Counted from the first letter of the stretch, positions 11,498 through 21,009 are shown. The stretch is 64,000 bases of DNA from Streptomyces sp. NBC_01142 (GCF_026341125.1 NZ_JAPEOR010000001.1:2170001-2234000), one strand, 5' to 3'. Notes: generated from the letters alone by a model not told the origin. Made by a program: numbers and translations.

Positions 11498-12358
11498 TCA
11501 GCGGGCCGCGCGGGCCTCGGCGGGCAGCCAGTCGAAGGACTCGGCGCTCGGGCGGTCGCCTGCCTTGTACTCCAGGCCGACCCAGCCCTCGTACCCGGCC
11601 TTCGTCAGCTCGTCGAGGAGCTGCTCCAGCGGGAGCGAGCCGGTGCCGGGGGCGCCCCGGCCGGGGTTGTCGGCGATCTGCACGTGGCCGGTCCTGTCGG
11701 CGTACGCCGCGATGACCTCGCTGACGTCCTCGCCGTTCATCGACAGGTGGTAGATGTCGAGCAGGAACGTGGCGTTGCCAAGACCTGTCGCCGCGTTGAC
11801 CTTGTCGACGACCTCGATCGCGGCCGGGGCGCTCACCAGCGGGTAGAGCGGGGACTCCGGCTTGTTGAGGGTCTCGACCAGCAGGATCGCTCCGACCCGG
11901 TCGGCCGCGCGGGCGGCCAGGACGAGGTTCTCCAGGGCGAGGGCGTCCTGGATCTGCGGGTCGACGCCGTCGACGCGGTTGCCGTACAGCGCGTTGAGCG
12001 CCTTGCAGCCCACCGAGGCGGCGAAGTCCGCGGCCACGTCGATGTTGGCGCGGAAGCGGTCGGACTCCTCGCCGGGCACGGAGAGTGCGCCGCGGTCGGG
12101 GCCCGGCAGCTGACCGGCGTAGAAGTTCAGTCCCACCAGCTGGGTGCCGGCGTCGTCGAGCGCCTTCTTGAGGGCGTCGAGCTCGGCCTGCGGCGGGGTG
12201 GGGGTCTCGATCCAGGGCCACCACAGCTCGACCGCCGTGAAGCCCGCCGCGGCCGCGGCCGCAGGGCGCTCCAGGAGCGGGAGTTCCGTGAAGAGGATCG
12301 AAAGGTTGACATCGAAGCGCTGGTCCGTGCCGCGCTTGTCCCGAAGAAGAGGGGCCAT
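11498..12358 (-). CDS. hyi: Hydroxypyruvate isomerase (TIM barrel)
   Basis: A 286-aa TIM-barrel protein of the AP-endonuclease-2/xylose isomerase-like superfamily, expected to interconvert hydroxypyruvate and tartronate semialdehyde. Typical elements are FDVNLSILFTELPLLERPAA at the N-terminus, AVELWWPW, the metal-site segment LLVETLNKPE, LDIYHLSMNGEDV, HVQIADNPGRGAPGTG and WVGLEYKAG. The ATG at 12358 has AAGGAG upstream; more distal in-frame ATGs lie inside the operator region and are rejected. It is the first gene of the hyi-glxR unit and is controlled by two TTCCG-type palindromes immediately upstream. Confidence 0.93.
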   Translation of the reverse strand: MAPLLRDKRGTDQRFDVNLSILFTELPLLERPAAAAAAGFTAVELWWPWIETPTPPQAELDALKKALDDAGTQLVGLNFYAGQLPGPDRGALSVPGEESDRFRANIDVAADFAASVGCKALNALYGNRVDGVDPQIQDALALENLVLAARAADRVGAILLVETLNKPESPLYPLVSAPAAIEVVDKVNAATGLGNATFLLDIYHLSMNGEDVSEVIAAYADRTGHVQIADNPGRGAPGTGSLPLEQLLDELTKAGYEGWVGLEYKAGDRPSAESFDWLPAEARAAR

Positions 12359-12374
12359 GAGAGAGATGCGCTCC

Positions 12375-12410
12375 TTCCGTATTGCGGAAGTTAGTTTCTG
12401 CTTAATGGAA
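12375..12410 (-). promoter_or_regulatory. Tandem TTCCG-type operators upstream of hyi-glxR
   Basis: A perfect palindrome TTCCGTATTGCGGAA lies at 12375-12389, and a weaker copy TTCTGCTTAATGGAA starts 21 bp further on. Arrangement and step match those before gcl. The perfect copy lies close to the start codon, a position compatible with repression. Confidence 0.75.
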
Positions 12411-12449
12411 GATTGCCTGGGGTGGGGAAGGGCTGTCAAGTGCCGCCAC

Positions 12450-12519
12450 AAAAAAAGGGCCTCCCGGGCGGGGAGACGGAAGACCTGTTCAGGCTTCTGT
12501 CGTCCCAGCTCGGGAGGCC
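12450..12519 (-). terminator. Rho-independent-type terminator of the mce operon
   Basis: Read on the minus strand, GGCCTCCCG at the outer end pairs with CGGGAGGCC, and seven T residues follow directly. The two arms enclose a loop of about 44 bases that can itself fold. A T-run is uncommon in this G+C-rich genome and makes the call fairly firm. Confidence 0.75.
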
Positions 12520-12576
12520 ACTCAGGGGAGTCCGGACGGGCTGACGGGCAGGTACGGGCTGACGGGCTCGTAGGGG

Positions 12577-13383
12577 CTACAGCGCGTCCACGGCGCTCAC
12601 CTTCCAGCCCCCGGACGTGAGCGTGAGGGTCATCCGCACCCGGTTCAGGTCGACACGTGGCGCCGAGACCTGGGTGCTCCTGGTGACCTGGTTGACGAAG
12701 AGCAGGACGACGGCCCTGTCCGGCGAGGCCGACACCACCGAGGCCGCCGGGGCGCCACCGACCGGCGGCTTCACCACCGTCGCCCTGACCACTCCGTGGT
12801 ACTTCCCGGCGGTCGGTGCCACCACCGTCGTGGTCGTTTTCCGGTACTCGTCACGGAAGGAACCGGTGAGATGGCCGCGCGCCGCGGCGAAGTCCCGGTC
12901 CAGATGCCGGTAGTCGTACGACAGGACGGCGGGCGCCGCCTTCTGCGCGGCCGCCAGTGCCTGCACCCGCGCACGGTCCGCCCTGCGGCCGTCCCCGTAC
13001 TCCCGCCCGAGCACCGCCACCACGACCAGCCCGGCCACGACCACGAGGGCGAGCACGGCACTGACCAGAGCCCGCCGCCGCCCGCGTACTGCGCCGCGCA
13101 CCGGGTCGTCGGCGTGCAGGACGGGGCCGGCGTGCTGATCGTCCCGCTGCCGCCCCTGGCTCGCGTCGTCCGGTGCCTCCAGCCGCACCGTGTCCGGCTC
13201 CCTCAGGTCCGTTGCCGCGCCCGTCCTCGAACTCGCCACGGCACCGCCCCCGGCCACGCGGACCGGTGTGCCCGGTCCGGGCCCGACCCGTTCCGTACGC
13301 CTGGCCGCCGCGCGGGCGGCCGCGGCCATCGAGCGGCGGGCGGGAGATGCGACGCCGGAGCCTCGTCCAGTCACGTTCGCCAC
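12577..13383 (-). CDS. Mce-associated membrane protein (second)
   Basis: A 268-aa protein with a Pro/Ala/Arg-rich cytoplasmic N-terminus (about 110 aa), one membrane helix (ALVSAVLALVVVAGLVVVAV) and an extracytoplasmic domain with SYDYRHLDRDFAAARGHLTG, the signature of Mas proteins found at the end of mce operons. Mas proteins are thought to stabilise the transporter; their mechanism is not settled. The GTG at 13383 follows GAGGAG. It is the last gene before the operon terminator, 50 bp after the preceding paralogue. Confidence 0.82.
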   Translation of the reverse strand: MANVTGRGSGVASPARRSMAAAARAAARRTERVGPGPGTPVRVAGGGAVASSRTGAATDLREPDTVRLEAPDDASQGRQRDDQHAGPVLHADDPVRGAVRGRRRALVSAVLALVVVAGLVVVAVLGREYGDGRRADRARVQALAAAQKAAPAVLSYDYRHLDRDFAAARGHLTGSFRDEYRKTTTTVVAPTAGKYHGVVRATVVKPPVGGAPAASVVSASPDRAVVLLFVNQVTRSTQVSAPRVDLNRVRMTLTLTSGGWKVSAVDAL

Positions 13384-13433
13384 GGTCTTGCTCCTCACTG
13401 CTGGTGTTACGGGTGTGTGTGCGGGGCGCGCGG

Positions 13434-13985
13434 TCAGCCGACGAACTCGACGTTGGACGTGAGCCAGCGACCGCTTTCGTGTACGAGGTCGAGCTGGAGC
13501 CGGTAGGTGCGGGCCTGCCCCTCGGGGGCGGCGGCATTGATCACCTTGCTGTCGGCGACCACCAGGACACGGGCGGTGCGCTCGTCGGCCCGGGTGATGC
13601 CCGCTTCGAGCACCTGTCCCTCGGAGACCGACCTGTTCGCGGTCACCAGCTTCGTCAGTTCCGCGGTCTGCGCCGCGAACTGCTCCTTGAAGTCGCCGGT
13701 GGCACCCTTCAGTACGGTCTTGCTGTCCCGCTCGTAGTGCCGGTAGTCGAGCGAGGTGAAGTTCAGCGCCGACTGGCGGGCCGCGGCCAGGATGTCCTGG
13801 TGCCGCTGCCCCTCCGTGCGCTGCTCGTACACCAGCACGCTCAGCCACACGGACAGGGCGGTTGTCACGACGGTTGCCGCGGCAAGCGACGCGGGCAGCG
13901 CCCTGCCGCGACGGGCGGCGTCCATCAGCCTGGTGCCGAGGCGGTGCAGCGGGCGTGTCGCGCGCGCGACAGGGCCCCCGCTCAT
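13434..13985 (-). CDS. Mce-associated membrane protein (first)
   Basis: A 183-aa protein with one N-terminal membrane helix (ALPASLAAATVVTTALSVWL) and an extracytoplasmic domain carrying the Mas motif TSLDYRHYERDSKTVLKGATG. The start at 13985 is set by a four-base ATGA overlap with the end of mceF; another ATG eight codons upstream is possible. It is paralogous to the following gene in the operon: both have a single helix, a Y-RH-(E/D)RD motif and a final tryptophan segment (GRWLTSNVEF here). Probably a helper of the Mce transporter. Confidence 0.82.
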   Translation of the reverse strand: MSGGPVARATRPLHRLGTRLMDAARRGRALPASLAAATVVTTALSVWLSVLVYEQRTEGQRHQDILAAARQSALNFTSLDYRHYERDSKTVLKGATGDFKEQFAAQTAELTKLVTANRSVSEGQVLEAGITRADERTARVLVVADSKVINAAAPEGQARTYRLQLDLVHESGRWLTSNVEFVG

Positions 13986-15262
13986 GCCAGAGGTCCGACG
14001 AGCATCCATTGCCACGAGTCCTTTCCGAACACGCTCTGTTCGCCGCCCGTCGAGCCGATCTCGACAGGCGTTCCGTCCGGGCCGGTGGCGGCGCCGGTCT
14101 CCGGGTCGTACGGGGTGACGTACGCGACCTGGTCCGCTCCGCCGGAACCGGCGGATCCCGAGGCTCCAGGGGCGTTCTGGGCGCCGCGGACCGAGGTGTC
14201 GCCGCCGCGCGGGGCCGTGCAGCGCGCTCCGGTGTTCGCCGGCCGTGTGCTCGTGTCCGCGGGGTCGCGCCGCTGCGTTGCGTACCCCTGCCGGCACGGC
14301 GGCGGATCGTCGGCGCCGGCGACCAAGCCGAAGTGGGTGGTGCCGTCACCCGGGATCACCGTGTAGCTGCCGGCGACCACCACCGGGAAGGTGACCAGGG
14401 CCTGCTCCACGCCGGGCAGCCGCGCCACCGTGATCTGGCCGCCGCTGATCAGATTTCCCAGCAGCACCGGCAGATGGGGCCGGTTGGCCTTCAGTAGCGA
14501 GTTCAGCTCGTGTGCGGCGGGCGCACCGGCGCCGATGAGCCTGCGGACGTCACCGTCACTGGATTTCAGCTCGGCGGTGAGGGCCGCCAGGTCGCGGGAG
14601 AAGGACTTGATGGCCGAGCCCTGCTCGGCCTGTGTCGTGAGGACCTTCCGCGAGTCCTCGATCAGCGCGACCGTCTGCGGCAGCGAGCCGGACGCCGACT
14701 CCACCAGCCTGTTGCCCGAGTCCACCAGTCGGCTCAGGTGCGGGCCGGTGCCGGCGAAGGCCTTGCCCAGCTCGTCGACCGTGATCCGCAGATCCTCCTT
14801 GCCGACGGAGTTGACCAGCCGGTCCAGGCCGAGGACGAGATCCGTGGTGGGCAGCGGCACCCGGGTGTTACCGCGGGCGATCGTGCTGCCGTCCCGCAGA
14901 TAGGGGCCGCTCGAGGCCCGCGGCTGCAGATCGACGTACTGCTCGCCGACCGCCGAACGATGCGCCACCACCGCCAGGGTGTCCGCCGGGATCCGTGGCC
15001 CGTCCTCGATGTCCAGCGTCACCGACACTCCGTCGGATCCGGTGAGCCGCAGCTCGCCGACGCGACCCACCGGCACTCCGCGGTAGGTGACCTCGGCGCC
15101 CCGGAAAATGCCCCCGGAGTCGGCGAAGTCGGCCTGCACAGTGTAGTCGTGGCCGAAGAGGCCGTCGGCGAGCCCCGTGTACTGGGCGCCTACGTACGAC
15201 ACACCGACGGTGGTGACGGTGGCGAAGGCGAGCAGCTGGGCCTTGACCGTACGTGTGATCAC
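13982..15262 (-). CDS. mceF: Mce-family substrate-binding protein F
   Basis: A 426-aa Mce protein: N-terminal membrane anchor (AQLLAFATVTTVGVSYVG), one MCE domain at about residues 35-115 (VQADFADSGGIFRGAEVTYR, then GEQYVDLQP), then a long helical needle region and a disordered Gly/Ala/Pro-rich tail after residue 340. In the transporter, six different Mce subunits are thought to form a tunnel that passes hydrophobic substrate across the envelope. The GTG start at 15262 overlaps the mceE stop by four bases. The C-terminal tail is poorly conserved in the family and varies in length. Confidence 0.88.
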   Translation of the reverse strand: MITRTVKAQLLAFATVTTVGVSYVGAQYTGLADGLFGHDYTVQADFADSGGIFRGAEVTYRGVPVGRVGELRLTGSDGVSVTLDIEDGPRIPADTLAVVAHRSAVGEQYVDLQPRASSGPYLRDGSTIARGNTRVPLPTTDLVLGLDRLVNSVGKEDLRITVDELGKAFAGTGPHLSRLVDSGNRLVESASGSLPQTVALIEDSRKVLTTQAEQGSAIKSFSRDLAALTAELKSSDGDVRRLIGAGAPAAHELNSLLKANRPHLPVLLGNLISGGQITVARLPGVEQALVTFPVVVAGSYTVIPGDGTTHFGLVAGADDPPPCRQGYATQRRDPADTSTRPANTGARCTAPRGGDTSVRGAQNAPGASGSAGSGGADQVAYVTPYDPETGAATGPDGTPVEIGSTGGEQSVFGKDSWQWMLVGPLA

Positions 15263-16545
15263 GGTTGCATCCCCTTCAGCATCAGCTCGGCGAGGGCGGG
15301 ATCGACCCCGGGCGGGTAACCGTCGCCGTCCTCGCTCCCGTACACGGCGTAACTGCTGGTGCACACCGGCGGGCAGAGCGGATCGCCCTTGTCCGGGGAG
15401 TCCGAGGGAACTCCGGGCGCGTCCGGCAGCGGGGTGGGCAGGGGGAGACCGGGAACGTCGGGAACCTCCGGGACCTCGGGTACCTCGGGGAGCTCCGGCT
15501 TTACGGAGTCCCCCGGCTTCTCGGGTACGTCGGTGAGATTGCCGTAGATACTCGCCAGATCGAGATCGGCGGTGACCTTGAGATTGACGTAGTCGCCCTT
15601 GACAGCGTCCGTCGCATTGCGCGGGAACGGATACGTCGTCAGCAGTTCCAGGGCGCCCGGAAGATCGTCGCCCGCCTTGTTCAACTGCTCCAGGACCGGC
15701 CGCAGCAGCCGCAGATTGGCGACCATGTCGTCCCGGGAGGCATTGACCACCTTGGTGCCCGTCACTCCGAGCTTCGACAGGGAGGTGAGCATCCTGGTCA
15801 GCTTGCTGCGCTGGTCGGCCAGTACCTTCAGTGCGGGCGGCATGGTGTCGACGGCCAGGGCGATCGTCTTCTTCTCTTTCCCGAGTCTCCTGGCCAGCCG
15901 GTCGATGCCGCCCAGCGCACGGACGATCTCCTTGCGCTGGGTGTCGAGGCCCCCGACGAACATGTCCAGCTCGGTGAGCAGCGACTTGACCCGGTTCTCG
16001 CGGCCCTCCAGGGCCTTGTTCAGCTCCGTGGTGATCGTCTTGAGCTGGGCCACTCCGCCGCCGTTGAGCAGCGCCGACAGTGCGGACAACACCTCCTCGA
16101 TCTCCGGGTTGCGGCCGCTGCGGGACAGCGGAATCCGGGCACCGTCGGAGAGCCTGCCGACGGGTTCGGTATCCGCGGGCGCCGACAGCGCCACGTACTT
16201 CTCGCCGAGCATGCTGGTCTGCCGCAGACCGGCGACCGCGTTGCCCGGCAGCTTCACCGAGTCGGCGACCCGCAGCCGTACCCGGGCGTGCCAGCCGACC
16301 AGCTCCACCTTCTCGACCGCGCCCACCGTGACGTTGTTGACCTTCACGGCCGACTGCGGCACCAGATCCAGCACGTCCCTGAACTCGACAGTGACCGCGT
16401 AGGCGTTGCCGTCCGCGGCGGCGCCCCCGGGCAGCTGGACGTCGTACAACCCGTTGAACTCGCAGCCGGACAGCAGCAGCGAACCGATCGCCGCCCACGC
16501 GGCCGCCCCGCCCTTGCCCAGCCCGCCCTTGCGCAGCACGCTCAT
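15259..16545 (-). CDS. mceE: Mce-family lipoprotein E
   Basis: A 428-aa Mce subunit with a lipoprotein signal, lipobox LLLSGC with the modified Cys near residue 28, matching the LprK-type fifth subunit of mce operons. The MCE domain follows (VEFRDVLDLVPQSAVKVNNV ... SMLGEKYVALS), then a helical region. The C-terminal part is a repetitive Pro/Glu/Val linker (ELPEVPEVPEVPDVPGLPLP) ending in two Cys. It overlaps both neighbours by four bases. Lipidation would hold this subunit in the outer leaflet of the membrane. Confidence 0.88.
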   Translation of the reverse strand: MSVLRKGGLGKGGAAAWAAIGSLLLSGCEFNGLYDVQLPGGAAADGNAYAVTVEFRDVLDLVPQSAVKVNNVTVGAVEKVELVGWHARVRLRVADSVKLPGNAVAGLRQTSMLGEKYVALSAPADTEPVGRLSDGARIPLSRSGRNPEIEEVLSALSALLNGGGVAQLKTITTELNKALEGRENRVKSLLTELDMFVGGLDTQRKEIVRALGGIDRLARRLGKEKKTIALAVDTMPPALKVLADQRSKLTRMLTSLSKLGVTGTKVVNASRDDMVANLRLLRPVLEQLNKAGDDLPGALELLTTYPFPRNATDAVKGDYVNLKVTADLDLASIYGNLTDVPEKPGDSVKPELPEVPEVPEVPDVPGLPLPTPLPDAPGVPSDSPDKGDPLCPPVCTSSYAVYGSEDGDGYPPGVDPALAELMLKGMQP

Positions 16546-17711
16546 GCGCCGGCCTCCAGGATTCCGCCGAGCGTCCTGTCCACCGGGCCCGTGCCCGGCG
16601 CCGGCTCGGTCTGCGACAGTTCCGGCAGGGAGCCGAACAGCTTTTTCAGGTCCTTGCAGTCGGGGTTCTTCCCCCCGGCCTCCCCGGTCGTCCTGAGCAG
16701 GGAGCACAGCAGCGCGGCCGGGTCCTGGGGCTGGTCAGGGTTGTTGCGGGTGTCGAGGGTTCCGGAGGACGGGTTGTAGGCGTTCTGCAGATTGGAGAGC
16801 CCGGCGGGAGCGACCTCCAGCAGCTCCTCGAGCGCCGCGCGTTGGGTGACCAGCACCTTGGTGACCTTGCTGAGGCCCTTCACATTCGACGTCAGCGACT
16901 TCTTGTTCTTCTTCACGAACTCGGCCACATCGCCGAGTGCCACGCCCAGATGCCGCAGTGCCGCCGCGAGGTCCTTGCGCTCCCCGGCGAGCTGGTCGGC
17001 CACTTCGGCGAGGCTGCCGTTGAACGACCGGACGTTGCCGTCGTCTGCCGCCAGCACGGCCGTGAACACCTGCAGATTCCGTATGGTGCCGAACAGGTCC
17101 TTCCGGCCGTCGGACAGTGTGGTGACCGCCTGCGACAGGTCCTCGACCGTCTGGTGCAGCTGCTTTCCCTGGCCCTTGAGGTTGTCCGCGCTCACGCCGA
17201 GCAGCCGGGACAGCGAACCGTCCGCGTTCGCGCCACGCGGGCCGAGCGCCTCGGCCGTCGTATGGAGACTGTCGAAGACACGGTCCAGCTCGACCGGTAC
17301 GGCCGTGCGGTGCTCCGGAATGACATCGCCGCTGCGCATCGCCGGGCCGCTCCGGTACACCGGCAGCAGCTGTACGTATCGGTCGCTGACCACCGAAGAG
17401 TTGATGATCGCCGCCTTGGCCTCCGCGGGAACCCTGCGCTCGGAGTCGAACTCCAGCTCCACCCGCACCCGCTTGCCGTCCGGCGTGATCTTCTTGACCT
17501 CGCCGATACGGATACCCAGGACGCGTACGTCCGAGCCGGGGTAGATGCCGACAGTGCGCGGGAAGTACGCCGTGACACGGACCGGGGACGAGCGCGGCCA
17601 GAACACGAGCCCCGCCGCGGCGACGAGCACCAGTGCGGTGACCAGCGCCAGGCGGCGCGTGAGACGCCTCTCCGGCACGAAGCGCCCCTGCAGTGCGAAG
17701 CGGCCGTTCAT
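16542..17711 (-). CDS. mceD: Mce-family substrate-binding protein D
   Basis: A 389-aa Mce subunit: membrane anchor LALVTALVLVAAAGLVFW near residue 20, MCE domain (VTAYFPRTVGIYPGSDVRVL, SSVVSDRYVQLLP), then the long helical region with repeated LXX patterns (QLHQTVEDLSQAVTTLSDGR) that forms the tunnel needle in characterised relatives. It starts inside the mceC stop (ATGA) and ends inside the mceE start, so translation is coupled. No damage is visible. Confidence 0.88.
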   Translation of the reverse strand: MNGRFALQGRFVPERRLTRRLALVTALVLVAAAGLVFWPRSSPVRVTAYFPRTVGIYPGSDVRVLGIRIGEVKKITPDGKRVRVELEFDSERRVPAEAKAAIINSSVVSDRYVQLLPVYRSGPAMRSGDVIPEHRTAVPVELDRVFDSLHTTAEALGPRGANADGSLSRLLGVSADNLKGQGKQLHQTVEDLSQAVTTLSDGRKDLFGTIRNLQVFTAVLAADDGNVRSFNGSLAEVADQLAGERKDLAAALRHLGVALGDVAEFVKKNKKSLTSNVKGLSKVTKVLVTQRAALEELLEVAPAGLSNLQNAYNPSSGTLDTRNNPDQPQDPAALLCSLLRTTGEAGGKNPDCKDLKKLFGSLPELSQTEPAPGTGPVDRTLGGILEAGA

Positions 17712-18691
17712 CGCGAGCCTCCCGTCCGCGGAACCACCGGAGTGGGTGCGACCATGTTCTGGATGTAGCTGTCGAACCAACGGCCGTTGCCGAGGGCATT
17801 GGTGAAGACCCGTACGTACGGCGCGAGCAGCGCGACGCTGCGGTCGAGGCTCGCCTGATTGCGTTCGAGCATCGTGACGACCGAGTTCAGGCCCTTGAGT
17901 GCCGGGCCGATCTCCTTGCGGTTGTCCGCCACGAGGCCGGAGAGCTGGATACCGAGGGCGGCCGAGCTCTTGAGCAGTGCGTGGATCGCCGCCCGCCGCT
18001 TGGTGATCTCCTGGAACAGCTTGTCGCCGTCCTTGATCAGTCCGGCGAACTCGCCGGACCGGTCGGAGAGCACACCGGTGACTCCGTTGGCATGGGCGAG
18101 GAGTTCCCCCAGTGCCTTGTCGCGCGACGCCACTGTCCGGGAGATCTTCGAAAGACCCTTGATGGACGCACGTACCTCGGCCGGTGAGTCCTTGAAAGTG
18201 GTGGAGATGGTGTCCAGGGCCGTCGCCAGCCGGTCCGTGTCGACCTTCTCCGTCGTGGTGGTCAGATCGCTGAACGCCGCCACGACGTCGTACGCCGGAA
18301 CCGTCCGGTTCAGCGGGATCTCGCTGCCGGGCCGCAGCCGCCCGGTCCCCTTCGGGTCCAGCGCGAGGTACTTCGCGCCCAGGATCGTCTTGATCCGGAT
18401 GGACGCCCCGGTTCGGGAGCCGAGCTCAGGGTCGCCCTTGACCCGGAAGGTCACCTTCACATGGCCGCCGTCCAGATCGACATCGTCGACCTTGCCGACC
18501 TTGACCCCGGCGATCCGTACCTCGTCGCCGGGCTTGAGGCCGCCCGCCTCCGAGAAGGCCGCGCTGTATGCCTCACCGTTGCCTATCAGCGGAAGACTGT
18601 CGGCGTGGAACGCCGCGACGGCCAGCAGCCCGAGCGTGGTGATGCCGACGGCCCCTGTCACCACGGGATTCCGCTCGCGGAAGGGAATCAT
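17708..18691 (-). CDS. mceC: Mce-family substrate-binding protein C
   Basis: A 327-aa Mce subunit: short cytoplasmic N-terminus MIPFRERNP, typical of MceC, a membrane anchor, an MCE domain (YSAAFSEAGGLKPGDEVRIA, ILGAKYLALDPKG) and a helical needle region up to about residue 300. The start at 18691 overlaps the mceB stop by ATGA; an ATG two codons upstream is less favourable. It is the shortest of the six subunits here and lacks the disordered tail of MceE and MceF. Confidence 0.88.
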   Translation of the reverse strand: MIPFRERNPVVTGAVGITTLGLLAVAAFHADSLPLIGNGEAYSAAFSEAGGLKPGDEVRIAGVKVGKVDDVDLDGGHVKVTFRVKGDPELGSRTGASIRIKTILGAKYLALDPKGTGRLRPGSEIPLNRTVPAYDVVAAFSDLTTTTEKVDTDRLATALDTISTTFKDSPAEVRASIKGLSKISRTVASRDKALGELLAHANGVTGVLSDRSGEFAGLIKDGDKLFQEITKRRAAIHALLKSSAALGIQLSGLVADNRKEIGPALKGLNSVVTMLERNQASLDRSVALLAPYVRVFTNALGNGRWFDSYIQNMVAPTPVVPRTGGSR

Positions 18692-19737
18692 GCGCACCTC
18701 GCCCGGGCGACGTGGAGCTCGGGAGTGAGAACCTTCCTGGTCTTCGGCAGCACGATCCGGCCGTCGAAGTCACAGAGGTAGAAGTTGAACCAGGAGCCGT
18801 ACGAGGCCGTCCCCGTCAACTTGCTGAGCTTGTTCGGTAGCCTCTTCAGCACGCCCTCCACGGTCTTCTCGTTGTCGTTCAGCGTTCCGGTGAGCTCGGT
18901 CAGCTCGGCGATGTCGTCGCGCAGAGGCGGCCGCGCATCCTCGAGCAGACCCGAGGTGGCCTCGGTCAGAGCGCCGATGTTCACCAGCGATGCGCCCATG
19001 GGTTTGCGGTCGGCGGACAGCCCGGAGATCACCCGCTGCAACTGCTTGAGGAGGCCGGAGAAGCGGGCGCTGCGCTTGTCGAGGGTCTTCAGCACCGTGT
19101 TGAGGTTGTCGATCACGGACCCGATCAGCTCGTCGCGGTCGGCGAGCGTCGTGGTCAGCGAGGCCGTGTGGGCGAGCAGACTGCTGACCGTCCCGCCCTC
19201 GCCCTGCAGGGTCTTGATGATCTCGGTGGCGAGCTGGTTCACGTCCTTCGGGCTCAGGGCGGCGAACAGCGGCTTGAACCCGCCCAGCAGCGCGTTGAGA
19301 TCGAGCGCGGGCTGGGTCCTGGACAGCGGGATCCTGCCGCCGGGCCGCAGCGGCGTGCCGTTGCCCGCCCCTTCCGTCAGCGCGATGTACCGCTGCCCGA
19401 CCAGACTCCGGTAGCGGACGACGGCGCCGGTGCTGGTGAACAGCGGGCGGTCGCGAGTGACGGAGAAGGTGACCTCGGCCAGCGTCCGGTCCTTGATGCC
19501 GCCCGCCGCGATCCTGATGTCCTCGACCTCGCCGACCCGCACCCCGGCCACCCTGATGTCGTCGCCCTCCTCCAGGCTGGTGACATCGCTGAACACCGCG
19601 CGGTACGTGTGCTCGGGGGTGAAGGAGATGTTGACGATGGTGGCCGCGAGCAGCGCCGTCGCCAGCACCGTCACCACCGCGAAGACGCTGAACTTGACCA
19701 GCGGCGCCGCGGTCTCTGTGGCTCGTCCGACTCTCAT
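18688..19737 (-). CDS. mceB: Mce-family substrate-binding protein B
   Basis: A 349-aa Mce subunit with an N-terminal anchor (FSVFAVVTVLATALLAATIV), an MCE domain (YRAVFSDVTSLEEGDDIRVA, SLVGQRYIALTEG) and a helical region, ending with the conserved tail WFNFYLCDFDGRIVLP seen in MceB proteins. It overlaps both mceA and mceC by four bases, in the canonical A-to-F order. It is a subunit of the envelope lipid transporter. Confidence 0.88.
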   Translation of the reverse strand: MRVGRATETAAPLVKFSVFAVVTVLATALLAATIVNISFTPEHTYRAVFSDVTSLEEGDDIRVAGVRVGEVEDIRIAAGGIKDRTLAEVTFSVTRDRPLFTSTGAVVRYRSLVGQRYIALTEGAGNGTPLRPGGRIPLSRTQPALDLNALLGGFKPLFAALSPKDVNQLATEIIKTLQGEGGTVSSLLAHTASLTTTLADRDELIGSVIDNLNTVLKTLDKRSARFSGLLKQLQRVISGLSADRKPMGASLVNIGALTEATSGLLEDARPPLRDDIAELTELTGTLNDNEKTVEGVLKRLPNKLSKLTGTASYGSWFNFYLCDFDGRIVLPKTRKVLTPELHVARARCA

Positions 19738-21005
19738 GCGACGCTCACCGCCGTTCCGCGCGCCATGGGGCCGAACAGCAGCGTCGCGACCGCCGGCACC
19801 TCGTCGGCCGGAACCCCCAGGACGGGGGCCACGAGCGAGCCGACGGCACGCTGCTCGGCCTCGGTGGCGGACACATGGACTCCACCGGGTGTCGCGCTCC
19901 CCGAATCTCTCCTCGACGTACCGTCATCGAGTTCCGTGTTTGGTGCGGGCACACGGGGGTGGGGCAGACCTCTGCAATCGGGTCCGGAGCTCTCTGCATA
20001 GCGCGGTTCCTCGCCGGGTCGGTACGCGGGTCGCGGGCGGACGAATTCGAGGGTGATGCGCATCTCCCCGCCTCTGAAGGCCTGTTCGGACGCCTTGTCC
20101 TGCCTCACCAGGCCTTCGAGGAGACAGGGGTACTGCGGCGCGTAGCGGGCGAAGAGGGCCAGCGTGGGGCGGGAGACGCGGCCGAGCGTGATCAGCCGGC
20201 CGCCGTTCTCCTGGAGGAATGCGTCCGCGGTGCCGGCGGTGGTGGCGGTCGCGGTGAGGGCGGAGGCCAGCTGGTCCTGCTTCTCGACGAGGGTGCGGCT
20301 GGTGGTGACGGTGTTCCGCAGGATCTTCATCAGGTCGGGCGCCGCGTCCCCGTACACCTCGGCCACGTCGGCGAACCGCGAGATGTCCTCCTTGATGGAG
20401 GGCATGTGCGGATTGAGCGCCCTCAGGTAGCCCTCGACGCGGGTGAGGTTGGCGCCGATCCGGTCGCCTCGCCCCTCGAGCGCGGTGGCGAACGCGGAGA
20501 GAGTGGAGTTGAGTTCGGCGGGCCGCACGGTACGCAGCAGCGGCAGCAGATCGTTCATCAGCTGCTGCACCTCGATGCCGACGCTGGTGCGGTCCTGGGT
20601 GATGACGTCCCCGGCGCGGATGTGCCGAGCCGATGGCCCGCCGGGCGCCACCAGCTCGACGTACTTCTCGCCGAACAGTGTCTTGGGCAGCAGCCGGGCG
20701 TGGACTTCGGCCGGTATGCGGGAGACGTGCTCCGGCTGGAGAGCGATGTCGAGAGTCGCCTTCTCGCCGTCGGCCCGCACCTCGCGCACCTCGCCGACCA
20801 GCAGCCCGCGCAGCTTGACGTCGGCCCGCGGATCCAGCTGGTTGCCCAGGGTGTCGGCCTCCAGCGTGATCCGGACGACGGAGGTGAACACCTGCTGGTA
20901 GACGGCAACGGACAGGGACAGCAGGAGCGCGATGACCGCGAGGAAGACGATGCCGTACAGGCGCAGTCTCGCGGTGCGCGTGGCGAGGGGTATCGGTATG
21001 CGCAT
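19734..21005 (-). CDS. mceA: Mce-family substrate-binding protein A
   Basis: A 423-aa Mce subunit, first of the six. It has a membrane anchor (LYGIVFLAVIALLLSLSVAV), an MCE domain (VRITLEADTLGNQLDPRADV, LPKTLFGEKYVELVAPGG), a helical needle region and a C-terminal segment with FARYAPQYPCLLEGL, a motif common to MceA proteins. The start at 21005 lies four bases after the yrbE4B stop; an ATG five codons upstream would overlap that gene. Confidence 0.88.
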   Translation of the reverse strand: MRIPIPLATRTARLRLYGIVFLAVIALLLSLSVAVYQQVFTSVVRITLEADTLGNQLDPRADVKLRGLLVGEVREVRADGEKATLDIALQPEHVSRIPAEVHARLLPKTLFGEKYVELVAPGGPSARHIRAGDVITQDRTSVGIEVQQLMNDLLPLLRTVRPAELNSTLSAFATALEGRGDRIGANLTRVEGYLRALNPHMPSIKEDISRFADVAEVYGDAAPDLMKILRNTVTTSRTLVEKQDQLASALTATATTAGTADAFLQENGGRLITLGRVSRPTLALFARYAPQYPCLLEGLVRQDKASEQAFRGGEMRITLEFVRPRPAYRPGEEPRYAESSGPDCRGLPHPRVPAPNTELDDGTSRRDSGSATPGGVHVSATEAEQRAVGSLVAPVLGVPADEVPAVATLLFGPMARGTAVSVA

Positions 21006-21009
21006 TGGT

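Noticed and set aside
10541..12394. Plus-strand open frame opposite glxR and hyi
   Set aside because: The sequence is low-complexity and Arg/Gly/Asp-rich with no domain; the minus-strand genes explain the DNA completely.
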